Positions 1-9,064 of a DNA stretch of 64,000 bases are shown here, piece after piece. Numbering within the stretch: the stretch's first letter is position 1; each line of letters begins with the position of its first letter. A program made the position numbers and the translations under genes. Origin of the DNA: Fodinibius sediminis (GTDB lineage: Bacteria; Bacteroidota; Rhodothermia; Balneolales; Balneolaceae). The notes beneath the pieces are model-generated. The model was not told where the DNA came from. It saw nothing but the letters and a program-made list of their open reading frames with translations, and did no database searches. Where the stretch lies: NCBI RefSeq assembly GCF_900182555.1, contig NZ_FXTH01000008.1, forward strand, positions 153,564-217,563. Direction: 5' to 3'.

Positions 1-3000
1 GGATTGGGGGTCAAAAGGATGCCTTCCTGTTCCGGCTGTTCGGTATTTTCCTGGTAGATGGAATTCACAGCCTTTGGAGTACCTCCCCTCGGGTGTACAC
101 TCGACCCCCAGTTGGCCTGTTCATTGGTGGGCCCGCCGGGGGTAATGCGCTCCAGTGCAATGCCCCGCGTATCGACGAGGTTGGGGTTGTGCCACCGGGC
201 CCGGTAATGGACCGAATCGATTGTAGTACCCGTGCTATCGGCCAGGTAGATTTCCTCGCCAGATGAGAGACTGAGGCTGCTGCGGTCAATTTGCAAGATA
301 GCCTGCAATCTAGTGGAATCAAGTTCGAAAAAAGTGACGATGTCGGACTGGCTATAGGTCGGGGCTTGGTCGGCATAGATCAGCACCGTCTGTTTGGGGG
401 CAACCCACTTGGTGGCGGTCCTGGCCGGGTGCAGTTCCTGGAACTGCCCCTTTTCATCCGGGGCCTCATGCAGCCTGAGTCCTTCCAGTGATACCGTGTG
501 ATCGCTTCTGTTATACAGCTCAATGTATTCACTTTGGTCAGGCTGCTGGTCGTCAGGGACACTGACGGGATGATACATAATTTCGTTAATGACAAGGGTG
601 CCGGGCTCAAGCGGCTGTGCCAGCGGGATATTGCTGCTCGGTGTTATATTACCACGGACGTCTTCCAGGTGCTTAATATGGATTGTGGGGTTCGAACCTC
701 CGATGTTGGCGGCTGGATGGTTCATCGTGACTCTGTCGGCTTCCAAGCTGTCAAAAACAGCTATGGAAAGGAGATTCCCATTTAGGATAAACTGTGTCTT
801 TTCGGGATGACGAATGAATTCGCTGAAGTGGATTTCAATTTTTCCATCACTGCGGATCGTGGCAAAATGAGCCACCGGGGGCGTCTGGTCTTCCTCAAAA
901 CTGAGGTTCTCAGCCCCGGCCGAGCTGCCTGCATCAGAGCTGTTGGAGGTCCAGTTCGAAGGGTCGTTGGAAGCGGCATGGGGATCTTTCCGCTCCATGG
1001 AATGTCCCGCCGGAGCCATATTCCAGGATGACTGGTAGTACAAAGAGTCGATGGTAAGGCCAGCACTATTCCTGATAAAAAGAGCGTCGCTACTGTTGTT
1101 GAGATTCGGGAAACGGGGCAGAACAAGGGCAGTACCGGGAATTTGGGAAGGCAGGGAGCCGGGGACAAGGACCAGGTAGTGCCGGGACTGGAGCTCCGTC
1201 CCGGCTGGCAGGGTGATTTCATTTTGCGCGTCCCCCAGTGACCAGTTCCGGAGGTCAATATTCTTGTCGGAGCGATTATACAGCTCTATAAACTCTACCA
1301 TGTCATTACCGGGATCAGCCAGGATTTCATTGATAATTATATCGCCCGGAATGGCCTTTTCCAGGCGCAGGTATTTGAAAGAGTGACTCTCGGGAGGGAG
1401 GGCGTTGCCAAAAATGTCGGTGATCCCCGATGTTTCAAGTGTATAAGTCTCCCCGGATGCAAGAGGGGTGGCCAAGAAGAGGGTAACCGAATCGGACTGA
1501 ACGGAGACCAGCTGAAGTTCACGATGGGGTATAATCTGGTAATTGTCAAAGCTGGTGGCACTGGAAACCGACAGGTGTTCTGAAAACAGAAGCTGAAGCG
1601 AGGATCTGCCGAGCGGATGGAGATTGTGTATTTCAGGTGGGGTTTGGTCGGCAGTAATGGAATTTGGCCGCCCCGGGCTTCCCGTTATTTCGGGTGCGGG
1701 TCCCCAGTTTTCAGCGTAGGTTGCGGCTACAGAGGTGGTCCGCCGTTCCAATGCAATCTCCCGGCCACCCCAGGAGGAGGTATATTGAAGGGAATCCAGG
1801 CGAATGCCGTTTTTGTTTTTGAGTACGATCTGATCTCCGCTATTATTCAGGGCCGGAAAACGGGTGCCCATACTGAGAAGTCTGATGCCTGGATGACTCT
1901 TGAGGAGAGTGTTGTCGGGTGCGAGAACGACGAAGCTGTCCGGCGGAAGGATCAGTTGATGGGGTGTCAGCGGTTCTTCCAGTCCGCGGTTGTCGTTCAG
2001 GGTCCAGTTTTGTAAATCAAAGGAGTGGTCGGTCGGGTTGAACAGTTCGAGATATTCTGTCTGGCCGGAAGCCGGATTGTAGCTGAATTCATTGATAAAT
2101 ATGTCTCCTGAATCGGCCACAGTGCTCCTGTAAAAGGTGAACGTCGTATCGATCTGGGGTAACACATTATCAAAGAGGTCCCTGATACCCGATAGGGTCA
2201 GGGTATAGGAGACGGCATTTTGCATGGGAGAGGATAATTTTATTTGAGTCGTATCGGGGAGCAGGAACTGAATATCATCTATTGCGGGGGTACCGGAAAA
2301 GCTAAAGCTGTTTGCAAGCGAGGTGGAATCGAGATGTTCACTGAATATAAGCTGAAGGGTCTGTGGATCTGTAAGGTCCAGGACTTCTATGCTCGGAGGC
2401 GTTTCATCCGGGGAGACCGTGTTTTTGCTGCCCGGCGAACCGGTGCTGTCAGAAGGGAGGCCCCAGTTGGCCCGGTAGTAGCCGGCCAGGGTATGGGAGC
2501 GCCGTTCAAGGGCAACCTGCATGCCCCCCCAATCCCCGGAATACTGCAGAGAATCCAAACGTGATCCCGATGAGTCGCGCAGTACGATATGATCGCCGTT
2601 GTTGTTGAGGGACGGGGACCGGTTAAGCATCCTTATAACCGGGTAGGGAATTGGCAAAGAATCAGCCGACAGGACGGCAAAGCCACCTGGTGGGAGGGGA
2701 TACTCCTGGGCGGTAATACGGACGTTATGTCCTGTATTGTCATTGAGTGTCCAATTTTGAAGGTTCAATGTTTTGCTGGAAGCATTGAAGAGCTCAATAT
2801 ATTCGGGAAACCCCTCCGGAGGATCGTACATGAATTCATTAATAAACACATCCCCGGAATCAGCTGATGAAAGCCGATAATGGGTGAACAGTGTATCTTC
2901 GGAGGAGATTGTATTACCGAAAATATCGCCGATATTTTCGATGCTGAGCGTATATTCCGACCCATTCTGGAGGTTATCATCCAGCTTCAGGAAGACACTA

Positions 3001-4385
3001 TCGGGGGGTGAATACCGGGCGTTGATTATAGCTGTTTCACTCACAAGCGTATAGTTTTCCGGTTCTTCGGCGGCTGATCCCGAAAGTCGTTCAGAGAAAG
3101 TAAGGGTGAGGAGGGTTCCATCCTTGACCGAAAGGGAGCTCAGTTCCGGCGGCTTCGTGTCGGGCTCAATGGTGTTGGGGGCTCCCGGAGTGCCAAATCC
3201 TTCCGGAGCTTCAGCCCAGTTGTCTGTATAGATCCCTGCCACGTCGGGGCTTCGGCGTTCGAGGCTGAGCTGCTCACCACCCCAGCCGGAGGTATAGGCC
3301 AGGGAGTCGAGGAGCGTGCTGTCCCTGCGATGTATCAGGATCTGGTCGCCGCCATTGTTTAATGAGGGGAAATCATCCATAATGAGGAGGGGAAGGCCGG
3401 GATCGGAGATAGCCAGGGTGCTGTCGGGAGCAACGGCAACAAAACTGTCGGGCGGGAGTATATATGGCTTGTTGGTAATCAACCTTTTCATCCCCCTGTT
3501 GTCGCTGAAGGTCCAGTCCTGCAGATCAAACGATTTGGCTGAACGATTGTATATTTCCACATACTCTGAGCTGACCGGCGGGGGGCTGTACATAAACTCG
3601 TTAATTACCACATCGCCGGAATCAGCCTCTGATAATGTATAGTGGGTAAAGGTGCTGTCTGTCTGGATCATAGCGTTGCCAAATATATCCTCAATATTCG
3701 TCACTGCAAGAGTATAGGAGGAAGCATTTTGCAGCGGGGTTGCCAGGGCTAATTCGGCAGTATCCGGTTCAATGACCCTCGCGGTGGTAATGGCGGTGTT
3801 GGTAAGGCTGTAGTTGGATGGGGCAGAGGCGGTAGTCACTTCCAGTCGCTCATTAAAAGCCAGCTTGAGTTTTTGAGCGGAAGCAACCTGGAGTGCGATG
3901 AGCCTGGGTGCGGTCGTATCCCGGGGCAGGGTATTCGGCTGTCCGGGCGTGCCGGCTTCCGGGTGTGTAGAGTCACCCCAGTTTTCCATATAGAGGGCTG
4001 GGGTTGCAGCTGAGCGCCGTTCCAGGGCTACGCCTGATCCACCCCAGGAGGGAGTATAGCTGAGTGAATCCGCTGAGGCCCCGGCCGCTGTGATGAGATG
4101 AACCACATCGCCCCCGTTGTTGAAGGCCGGCAGGTTAAGAGATTCCACATAAGGCTGAGATCCATGACTGTGGAACAGGGCGGATGTGTCGGATGAAACG
4201 GCCAGGTAACCATAAGGGGCGAGTGTGAGGGTGTCGGCTGAAATGCGTGCATCTCCCGAGTTGTCACCTATGCGCCAGTTTTGGAGATTGAGAAATTTAT
4301 CGGAGATATTTTTCAACTCAACATATTCAGCCTGGCCGCTTGGCTGGTCATACATAAATTCGGTGATGATGATATCCTGCTTTTT
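1..4385 (-). repeat. Six tandem coding repeats of about 750 bp (lamin-tail plus Ig-like unit)
   Basis: The codons for the GD[VI].INE[FI] motif recur near 4375, 3612, 2850, 2105, 1345 and 600, a spacing of about 745-770 bp (about 250 residues). Each unit carries, in order, a lamin-tail domain, a PG.PN linker, T.PP and an Ig-like domain ending in YTL...I.D.FGN. DNA identity between units is low to moderate by eye, so the duplications are old and not an assembly artefact. The unit count beyond the left edge is unknown. Confidence 0.8.
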
Positions 4386-5345
4386 ATAGTTTCCATAGAC
4401 AATGAATTGTGCAGTGGTATCGGTAGCTATGCTGTTACCGTGCTGATCCTCAATGTTGCTGGCAGTCAGGGTATAGACATTGGAGAGGAGCGAATGATCA
4501 TAAGAAAGGCGGACCACGGAAGCCGAAGGGAAGCTTATGGATGAGGGACTGCCCATCCCGTTGTCGATTGTGAAGTCGGTCGGCTGAACACTGCCTTGAT
4601 CGACCTTACGGTTGAATGAGAGCTCGACCTGGTTGTCTGAAGCCGTGGCCCCGGTGATCGTAAAGGCGGGGAGGTCAATTTTAAAATCATAGCTGAACAG
4701 GTCATGGCGCGTGCTGGTATAGGTGGAGCGAACCCCGAAGTACCGGGTTGAAGCGTGGGTAGCGTCTGTCTGGGTTCCTCCCTCTGGCTCCAGTTGCCCG
4801 TCGTAGCCAAGCCCTACCGCCATGCTCCATATTCCGCCGCCCTCTCTTGTAACCTTAACGCGGAAATCCCCTCCACTGCTGATATCGGTCGTGCCGGAGA
4901 GAACAACCTCCGACTCGCTCCCCGCATCATAGCGAACGAGCCTGAATACATCGGCTGTGCCACTTTCCCCGGCACGCAGGGCATAGCCATTTACGGGACC
5001 CCGCAGGTTGGCCATGTCGCTCATCAGGAATATATCTGCTTTGTTGCTGCCAGAGGGAGAGAAATCGAGCTGAATATATACTTCCCAGCTTCCTATGGAA
5101 TCTGATGAGGGCGTGCTAAGGTAATTTATGCCGCCATTCTCGGCGTCGCCCTGCAGTTGCAGCAGATGATTCCGGGAGTCCTGGACTACGGTGTAAAGGG
5201 TATCATCACCATTCCATTCAGGATTGACTGTGAAGTTGCCATCCTCGAAACCATCCGTGAAATTTGTGACCTGGCCAAAACCGTTGACTGCCGGTGCAAG
5301 TGCAAAGAACAGCATTAGCCATAGCCGATGATAATGCCCATACAT
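1..5345 (-). CDS. Giant secreted lamin-tail-domain / Ig-like repeat protein (3' end beyond the window)
   Basis: Reading the minus strand from the ATG at 5345 gives 1781 codons with no stop to the left edge, so this is one partial gene whose C-terminus lies outside the window. The N-terminus (MYGHYHRLWLMLFF..., cleavage likely after VNGFG) is a signal peptide. Residues about 30-220 look like a laminin-G/lectin-like beta domain. From about residue 225 onward, Ig-like domains of the SbsA/Big_5 type alternate with lamin-tail domains. The lamin-tail domains are recognised by [VI]INEFMY...EY[VI]EL[YF]N...L.[ND]W, with conserved S.[SD]WGG.....ERR and NWG endings. Six such domains start near residues 323, 578, 832, 1080, 1333 and 1582. 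The last visible residues (..ILLTPN) resemble the start of a FlgD-like or sorting domain, but this is cut off. The role is unknown; a surface or secreted adhesin or matrix protein is the inference. The gene stands alone, divergent from the next gene. Confidence 0.9.
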   Translation of the reverse strand, partial: MYGHYHRLWLMLFFALAPAVNGFGQVTNFTDGFEDGNFTVNPEWNGDDTLYTVVQDSRNHLLQLQGDAENGGINYLSTPSSDSIGSWEVYIQLDFSPSGSNKADIFLMSDMANLRGPVNGYALRAGESGTADVFRLVRYDAGSESEVVLSGTTDISSGGDFRVKVTREGGGIWSMAVGLGYDGQLEPEGGTQTDATHASTRYFGVRSTYTSTRHDLFSYDFKIDLPAFTITGATASDNQVELSFNRKVDQGSVQPTDFTIDNGMGSPSSISFPSASVVRLSYDHSLLSNVYTLTASNIEDQHGNSIATDTTAQFIVYGNYKKQDIIITEFMYDQPSGQAEYVELKNISDKFLNLQNWRIGDNSGDARISADTLTLAPYGYLAVSSDTSALFHSHGSQPYVESLNLPAFNNGGDVVHLITAAGASADSLSYTPSWGGSGVALERRSAATPALYMENWGDSTHPEAGTPGQPNTLPRDTTAPRLIALQVASAQKLKLAFNERLEVTTASAPSNYSLTNTAITTARVIEPDTAELALATPLQNASSYTLAVTNIEDIFGNAMIQTDSTFTHYTLSEADSGDVVINEFMYSPPPVSSEYVEIYNRSAKSFDLQDWTFSDNRGMKRLITNKPYILPPDSFVAVAPDSTLAISDPGLPLLIMDDFPSLNNGGDQILIHRRDSTLLDSLAYTSGWGGEQLSLERRSPDVAGIYTDNWAEAPEGFGTPGAPNTIEPDTKPPELSSLSVKDGTLLTLTFSERLSGSAAEEPENYTLVSETAIINARYSPPDSVFLKLDDNLQNGSEYTLSIENIGDIFGNTISSEDTLFTHYRLSSADSGDVFINEFMYDPPEGFPEYIELFNASSKTLNLQNWTLNDNTGHNVRITAQEYPLPPGGFAVLSADSLPIPYPVIRMLNRSPSLNNNGDHIVLRDSSGSRLDSLQYSGDWGGMQVALERRSHTLAGYYRANWGLPSDSTGSPGSKNTVSPDETPPSIEVLDLTDPQTLQLIFSEHLDSTSLANSFSFSGTPAIDDIQFLLPDTTQIKLSSPMQNAVSYTLTLSGIRDLFDNVLPQIDTTFTFYRSTVADSGDIFINEFSYNPASGQTEYLELFNPTDHSFDLQNWTLNDNRGLEEPLTPHQLILPPDSFVVLAPDNTLLKSHPGIRLLSMGTRFPALNNSGDQIVLKNKNGIRLDSLQYTSSWGGREIALERRTTSVAATYAENWGPAPEITGSPGRPNSITADQTPPEIHNLHPLGRSSLQLLFSEHLSVSSATSFDNYQIIPHRELQLVSVQSDSVTLFLATPLASGETYTLETSGITDIFGNALPPESHSFKYLRLEKAIPGDIIINEILADPGNDMVEFIELYNRSDKNIDLRNWSLGDAQNEITLPAGTELQSRHYLVLVPGSLPSQIPGTALVLPRFPNLNNSSDALFIRNSAGLTIDSLYYQSSWNMAPAGHSMERKDPHAASNDPSNWTSNSSDAGSSAGAENLSFEEDQTPPVAHFATIRSDGKIEIHFSEFIRHPEKTQFILNGNLLSIAVFDSLEADRVTMNHPAANIGGSNPTIHIKHLEDVRGNITPSSNIPLAQPLEPGTLVINEIMYHPVSVPDDQQPDQSEYIELYNRSDHTVSLEGLRLHEAPDEKGQFQELHPARTATKWVAPKQTVLIYADQAPTYSQSDIVTFFELDSTRLQAILQIDRSSLSLSSGEEIYLADSTGTTIDSVHYRARWHNPNLVDTRGIALERITPGGPTNEQANWGSSVHPRGGTPKAVNSIYQENTEQPEQEGILLTPN

Positions 5346-5406
5346 AATGCGCTCCGCTGTTGGTGTACGTAGAAAAGAAGAATACCAAATGCTTTCCCTG
5401 AAGGAG

Positions 5407-5437
5407 GAGGTAAAATAGCTATCAACTATTTTACCTC
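5407..5437 (-). promoter_or_regulatory. Perfect 12-bp inverted repeat in the leader of the lamin-tail gene
   Basis: GAGGTAAAATAG (5407-5418) and CTATTTTACCTC (5426-5437) are exact inverse complements with a 7-nt loop. They lie 62-92 nt upstream of the giant gene's ATG. No gene ends here, so a terminator for an upstream gene is not required. It could be an mRNA 5' hairpin, an attenuator or an operator. Function is inferred only. Confidence 0.5.
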
Positions 5438-5455
5438 AGAAGGACATCTCAGCTG

Positions 5456-5473
5456 TGTTATAGTTATATAACA
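5456..5473. promoter_or_regulatory. TGTTATA-n4-TATAACA dyad, possible operator
   Basis: A perfect 7-bp inverted repeat with a 4-nt spacer sits in the divergent region between the lamin-tail gene and the gene at 5595, about 20 bp beyond the larger hairpin. Its size suits a dimeric DNA-binding regulator. No regulator is encoded nearby, so this rests on symmetry alone. Confidence 0.3.
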
Positions 5474-5594
5474 ACCGACCTCTTTTAGGAGAGGATCTGT
5501 TAGTAAGACCGTTTTCGGGGGGAATCCTTACAAAGTTTTTTGATTTTTTTCATATCATGTGATGCATTTACTGTGAACGCTATATTTTGGATAT

Positions 5595-6002
5595 ATGGAT
5601 TTAGGTCATCGAACGGTTCCTTTTGAGATAACAGGGGTTTCGCATGGATTGAAAGAGGTAAAGGGCCTCATCAAATCCAGCCCCTCCGGGCTGGAGCTGG
5701 AGTATAAGCTGGTGGACGGTTTTGTGGGAGTACTGGAATCAGAGATGAAATCAGTTCATATTCCCTTTGGCAGCCTGGAAGACATAACGTTCGAAAAGGG
5801 CTGGTTTAGCGGTAAGATTATTCTGGAGGGGACCTCGATGCGTGCTTTTCAGGGGCTTCCGGGGACCGAACCGGGCAGCCGAACGCTGAAAATAAAGCGA
5901 AAAGACCGGGAGGAAGCGCAGAATCTTGTATCGCGTGCCCGGATGCAGCTTTCGGAATACAGGCTTAACGAGATAGAGGGAGGGGAGGAGAAAGAGTTCT
6001 GA
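5595..6002 (+). CDS. Hypothetical protein, possible bacterial PH-like domain
   Basis: A 135-residue soluble protein with no signal peptide or membrane segment. I do not recognise the family. Residues about 25-105 alternate short beta-strand-like stretches (LELEYKLVDG, VHIPFGSLEDITFEKGWFSGKIIL, RTLKIKRKDR), followed by a helix (EEAQNLVSRARMQLSEYRL). That is the strand-rich core plus C-terminal helix expected of bacterial PH-like domains; this is a fold guess, not a family match. The gene diverges from the giant lamin-tail gene and converges on asd. The ATG has no obvious Shine-Dalgarno sequence, and the AT-rich TATATTTTG 13 bp upstream may be part of its promoter. Confidence 0.75.
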   Translation: MDLGHRTVPFEITGVSHGLKEVKGLIKSSPSGLELEYKLVDGFVGVLESEMKSVHIPFGSLEDITFEKGWFSGKIILEGTSMRAFQGLPGTEPGSRTLKIKRKDREEAQNLVSRARMQLSEYRLNEIEGGEEKEF

Positions 6003-6029
6003 ATCCAGCGTGCTGAATCCAGAACTCTT
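5992..6029. terminator. Bidirectional hairpin terminator between two convergent genes
   Basis: AAGAGTTCTG (5992-6001) pairs perfectly with CAGAACTCTT (6020-6029), with an inner AGC/GCT pairing in the loop. It overlaps the stop codon of the gene at 5595 and lies just beyond the end of asd. A purine-rich flank on the left gives a U-rich tail for minus-strand transcripts, so it probably serves both genes. Confidence 0.6.
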
Positions 6030-6039
6030 GCCTCGGAGG

Positions 6040-7101
6040 TTATGATTCAAAATATCCTTTGGCAGCCAGGAGCTCACCATTGAGGATCGCACCGCCCGCG
6101 GCCCCGCGGATGGTATTGTGCGCCATGGTCACATAGCCCAGATCCATGACGGTGCCTTCCCGCAGGCGTCCTACGGCCGTTTGCATGCCGCCTTCGCGGT
6201 CAGCATGCAGCCGTGGCTGGGGATACCGGTTTTCCTCATAGAGCCTCACAGGCTGCCGGGGGGAAGAGGGAAGCCCAAGGTCTGCAATGGGATTTTGCCA
6301 TTCAGCAAATGCTTTTTTGGCCTCGTCAAGGTCAGACGGCGGGTTCTTCAGCTTGACCGACACGGATAACAGGTGTCCTTCTATAGTCGGCACGCGCACA
6401 GCTGTTGCCTGGATGGGGAATGATCGAAATTCAGTGGTATTGCCCTTTACTTGTCCAAGCAGCTTTGTGGCTTCTGTCTGCACTTTGGATTCTTCTCCCC
6501 CGATATAGGGAACCACATTGGCGATAATATCCAGGCTGGGGACCCCTGGATATCCGGCCCCGGAGACCGACTGCATGGAGGTTACAACCACGGAATCGAT
6601 GCCGAAGGCTTCGTCCAGTGGTTTGAGAGACATGGACAATGGCACCGAAACACAGTTGGGGTTGGTAACAATCCATCCCTTGCCATCGCTGTCAAAATGT
6701 TGGCTGCTGATAAGTTCTGCATGACCAGGATTGACTTCGGGCACAAGCAGGGGTACCTGGTCGTGCATGCGGTAGTTCTTTGCATTGGAAATAACGGGAA
6801 TGCCTGCACTGGCAAATTCCTGTTCAATATCTCCGGCAACAGAAGAGTCGAGACCGGAAAATACAAAGTCGACCTCTCCGAAGTTGGATGAATGACATTC
6901 AGAAACCGTAATATCAGCTACCGCAGCCGGCAGCTCTGTTTTTTCGACCCAGTGCACGGCTTGTTTATATTTTTTCCCGGCCGAACGTTTTGATGCTCCC
7001 AGTTTTGTAATGGTAAACCAGGGATGGTCTTCAAGTAAACGAATGAATTTTTGTCCGACAGCGCCGGTGGCACCGAGTATACCGATTTGATATGAATGCA
7101 T
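6040..7101 (-). CDS. asd: Aspartate-semialdehyde dehydrogenase
   Basis: Reduces aspartyl-4-phosphate to aspartate-semialdehyde with NADPH, the branch point to lysine/diaminopimelate, threonine and methionine. The N-terminal Rossmann motif GILGATGAVGQ, the catalytic cysteine in NPNCVS, the GGEESK segment and the C-terminal NTIRGAAGGAILN place it with the archaeal/fungal-type branch of the family rather than the E. coli type. The start at 7101 (MHSYQIGILG) is preferred; an upstream ATG at 7161 would add 20 residues rich in Cys and Asn with no family support. Aspartate kinase, the preceding enzyme, is about 9 kb away in this window. The gene diverges from glyQS and ends at a hairpin shared with its convergent neighbour. 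Confidence 0.96.
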   Translation of the reverse strand: MHSYQIGILGATGAVGQKFIRLLEDHPWFTITKLGASKRSAGKKYKQAVHWVEKTELPAAVADITVSECHSSNFGEVDFVFSGLDSSVAGDIEQEFASAGIPVISNAKNYRMHDQVPLLVPEVNPGHAELISSQHFDSDGKGWIVTNPNCVSVPLSMSLKPLDEAFGIDSVVVTSMQSVSGAGYPGVPSLDIIANVVPYIGGEESKVQTEATKLLGQVKGNTTEFRSFPIQATAVRVPTIEGHLLSVSVKLKNPPSDLDEAKKAFAEWQNPIADLGLPSSPRQPVRLYEENRYPQPRLHADREGGMQTAVGRLREGTVMDLGYVTMAHNTIRGAAGGAILNGELLAAKGYFES

Positions 7102-7235
7102 TTTTTTAGTCAAGTTTGTATGATTTACAGAGTCTGTATTATTGCAGCAGCAGGGAACCAAGATCGATTCGCTGCCCTGTTAACGACCCTGAAAATAAGA
7201 ATAAAAGGAGAATTAATTAAAGACGTAATTTTTAC

Positions 7236-7243
7236 TATCTTTG
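7236..7243 (+). promoter_or_regulatory. Candidate -7 promoter element (TATCTTTG) for glyQS
   Basis: TATCTTTG matches the Bacteroidota -7 consensus TAnnTTTG and lies about 43 bp upstream of the glycyl-tRNA synthetase ATG, in a 184-bp divergent region. No clear TTTG -33 element is visible at the expected distance, so support is partial. Confidence 0.4.
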
Positions 7244-7285
7244 GGCGTCTTTTGAATTGTTTAACTATAAATTGACTGAAGTTAC

Positions 7286-8755
7286 ATGTCCGTTACCGAA
7301 CTTGAAAGCCTGGATACGATTGTGTCTCTGGCAAAAGCGCGTGGATTCATTTTTCAATCATCTGAAATTTACGGAGGTCTGGGAGCCGTATACGACTATG
7401 GCCCCCTGGGAGCCGAGCTGAAGCGGAATATCCGTGAGCTGTGGTGGAAAGAGATGACCCAGCGTCACGATAATATCGTAGGGCTGGATGCGGCCATCTT
7501 TATGCATCCGAAAGTATGGAAAGCCAGCGGGCATGTGGATGGGTTTAATGATCCGATGATTGATGACAAGCAGTCAAACAAGCGGTACCGGGCGGATATG
7601 CTGGTGGAAGGGCATATTGCCAAGCTGCGGGGAAAGGGCAAGGAGGAGGAAGCTGATGAACTGCAGAAGCTGCTGGACACGGCCGGTTCGCGCGAAGGGC
7701 TGTGCAAAGACCTTCACAATATTATCATGGATAACGAGATCCGGGCCCCGGAATCGGGAGCTTTCGACTGGACGGAGGTCCGGCAGTTCAACCTGATGTT
7801 TAAAACGCAGTTCGGGGCAACCTCATCAGCTGATGATGACGATGCGGTATATCTGCGGCCCGAAACCGCGCAGGGCATCTTTGTGAATTTCAAGAATGTG
7901 ATGGACACCGCACGGCAGAAAATCCCATTTGGCATTGCACAGGTCGGTAAAGCGTTCCGCAATGAAGTGGTGGCACGTCAGTTTGTATTTCGCATGCGCG
8001 AGTTCGAACAGATGGAGATGCAATACTTTGTGGAGCCCGGTACCGATGGGGAAAGCTATGAGAATTGGCTCAGCAAACGCCTGAAATGGCACAAAACCCT
8101 GGGTATCCGGGAACATAAGCTGCGCACGCACCCTCATCCCAAAGACAAACTGGCCCATTATGCAGCAAGTGCAGCTGATATCGAATATCAATATCCCATT
8201 GGCTGGCAGGAAGTGGAGGGTATCCACAACCGGACGGATTTTGATCTTTCCCAGCATCAGGAGTATTCCGGCAAGAAATTGCAGTATTATGACCAGAAAA
8301 AACAGAAACGCTATACTCCTTATGTCATCGAAACGTCCATCGGGCTGGACAGGGCTGTGATGATGGCCCTCTGTGATGCCTATCGCGAGGAGGAAGTGGA
8401 TGGGGATACGAGGACCGTACTGAAGCTGAACCCGGAGATCGCGCCGACAAAAGTGGGCATTTTTCCGCTGATTAAAAAAGACAAGCTCCAAGACCTGGCT
8501 CACAAGATTGAAAGCGATCTGAGAGCGGACTACAAGGTACTTTATGATGAGTCCGGATCCATTGGTAAGCGTTATCGCCGCCAGGATGAGGCGGGAACGC
8601 CCTTTTGTATAACGGTTGATTTTGATGGGGTAGAATCGGAGGGAGAGGATACGGTAACCATCCGCTATCGCGATGATATGACGCAGGACCGGGTGCCCGT
8701 AAGCCGTCTTCGCGAGGTCATTGACGACAAGATGAAAAGCTGGAAGCCCGCATAG
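7286..8755 (+). CDS. glyQS: Glycyl-tRNA synthetase, single-chain class II type
   Basis: Charges tRNA-Gly with glycine. The 489-residue length and sequence fit the homodimeric (eukaryote/Gram-positive/Bacteroidota) type rather than the alpha2beta2 enzyme. The N-terminus has RGFIFQSSEIYGG and a DYGPLG segment. Class II motif 2 appears as FRNEV...RMREFEQMEMQYF, and motif 3 as ETSIGLDRAVM. The C-terminal anticodon-binding domain begins near KVGIFPLIKKDK and contains GSIGKRYRRQDEAGTPFCITVD. It is transcribed alone and divergently from asd, and is followed by a stem-loop before the convergent dodecin gene. Confidence 0.97.
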   Translation: MSVTELESLDTIVSLAKARGFIFQSSEIYGGLGAVYDYGPLGAELKRNIRELWWKEMTQRHDNIVGLDAAIFMHPKVWKASGHVDGFNDPMIDDKQSNKRYRADMLVEGHIAKLRGKGKEEEADELQKLLDTAGSREGLCKDLHNIIMDNEIRAPESGAFDWTEVRQFNLMFKTQFGATSSADDDDAVYLRPETAQGIFVNFKNVMDTARQKIPFGIAQVGKAFRNEVVARQFVFRMREFEQMEMQYFVEPGTDGESYENWLSKRLKWHKTLGIREHKLRTHPHPKDKLAHYAASAADIEYQYPIGWQEVEGIHNRTDFDLSQHQEYSGKKLQYYDQKKQKRYTPYVIETSIGLDRAVMMALCDAYREEEVDGDTRTVLKLNPEIAPTKVGIFPLIKKDKLQDLAHKIESDLRADYKVLYDESGSIGKRYRRQDEAGTPFCITVDFDGVESEGEDTVTIRYRDDMTQDRVPVSRLREVIDDKMKSWKPA

Positions 8756-8773
8756 CCTGACAATAGGATGGTA

Positions 8774-8803
8774 ATGGAGTCCATACTACGGAATGGGCTC
8801 CAT
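8774..8803 (+). terminator. Hairpin downstream of glyQS
   Basis: An 11-bp stem (8774-8784 with 8793-8803, loop of 8 nt) containing one G-U pair in the plus-strand RNA; the same site is an A-C mismatch in the minus-strand RNA, so the stem is better formed for glyQS transcripts. No U-run follows, so intrinsic termination is uncertain. Confidence 0.45.
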
Positions 8804-8815
8804 CCACCTCAAAGG

Positions 8816-9016
8816 TTAGTCAACTTCGAAGGAAATTTTAAGGTTTACGCGATAAGAAGTAATCTTGCCGTCGGAAACGGTTGCGCTCTGGTTTTGAATA
8901 TTGGCCGATTTGATGTTGCTAACGGTTTGAGAGGCTTTTTTTATCCCCTCCTCTGCTGCATCTTCCCATGATTCTTTGGACTCGCTCATAATCTCTAAGA
9001 CTTTTAGTACGGACAT
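8816..9016 (-). CDS. Dodecin family flavin-binding protein
   Basis: A 66-residue protein matching dodecin along its whole length: MSVLKVLEIMSESKESWEDA, then KKASQTVSNIKSANI and a C-terminal SYRVNLKISFEV strand. Dodecins form hollow dodecamers that store or buffer riboflavin, lumichrome, FMN or coenzyme A. The family's helix (SWEDAAEEGIKKASQTV) flanked by antiparallel strands is intact. It is convergent with glyQS. The very short length is normal for this family. Confidence 0.93.
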   Translation of the reverse strand: MSVLKVLEIMSESKESWEDAAEEGIKKASQTVSNIKSANIQNQSATVSDGKITSYRVNLKISFEVD

Positions 9017-9064
9017 AATGATCGTAGATGTTTAGGTTGGAATTGATGAACCTGTTTTTCCAAC

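Noticed and set aside
1..4385. The 750-bp periodic repeats considered as insertion sequences or tandem mobile repeats
   Set aside because: The repeats are in-frame protein domains with diverged DNA, no terminal inverted repeats and no transposase.
65..5105. Many short open frames on both strands within the first 5.1 kb
   Set aside because: They lie in other frames of the single long lamin-tail reading frame; none has a family match, and their spacing repeats with the domain units.
7826..8503. A 225-codon minus-strand frame opposite glyQS
   Set aside because: It is a shadow of the glycyl-tRNA synthetase coding sequence, with no recognisable domain and no upstream signal.
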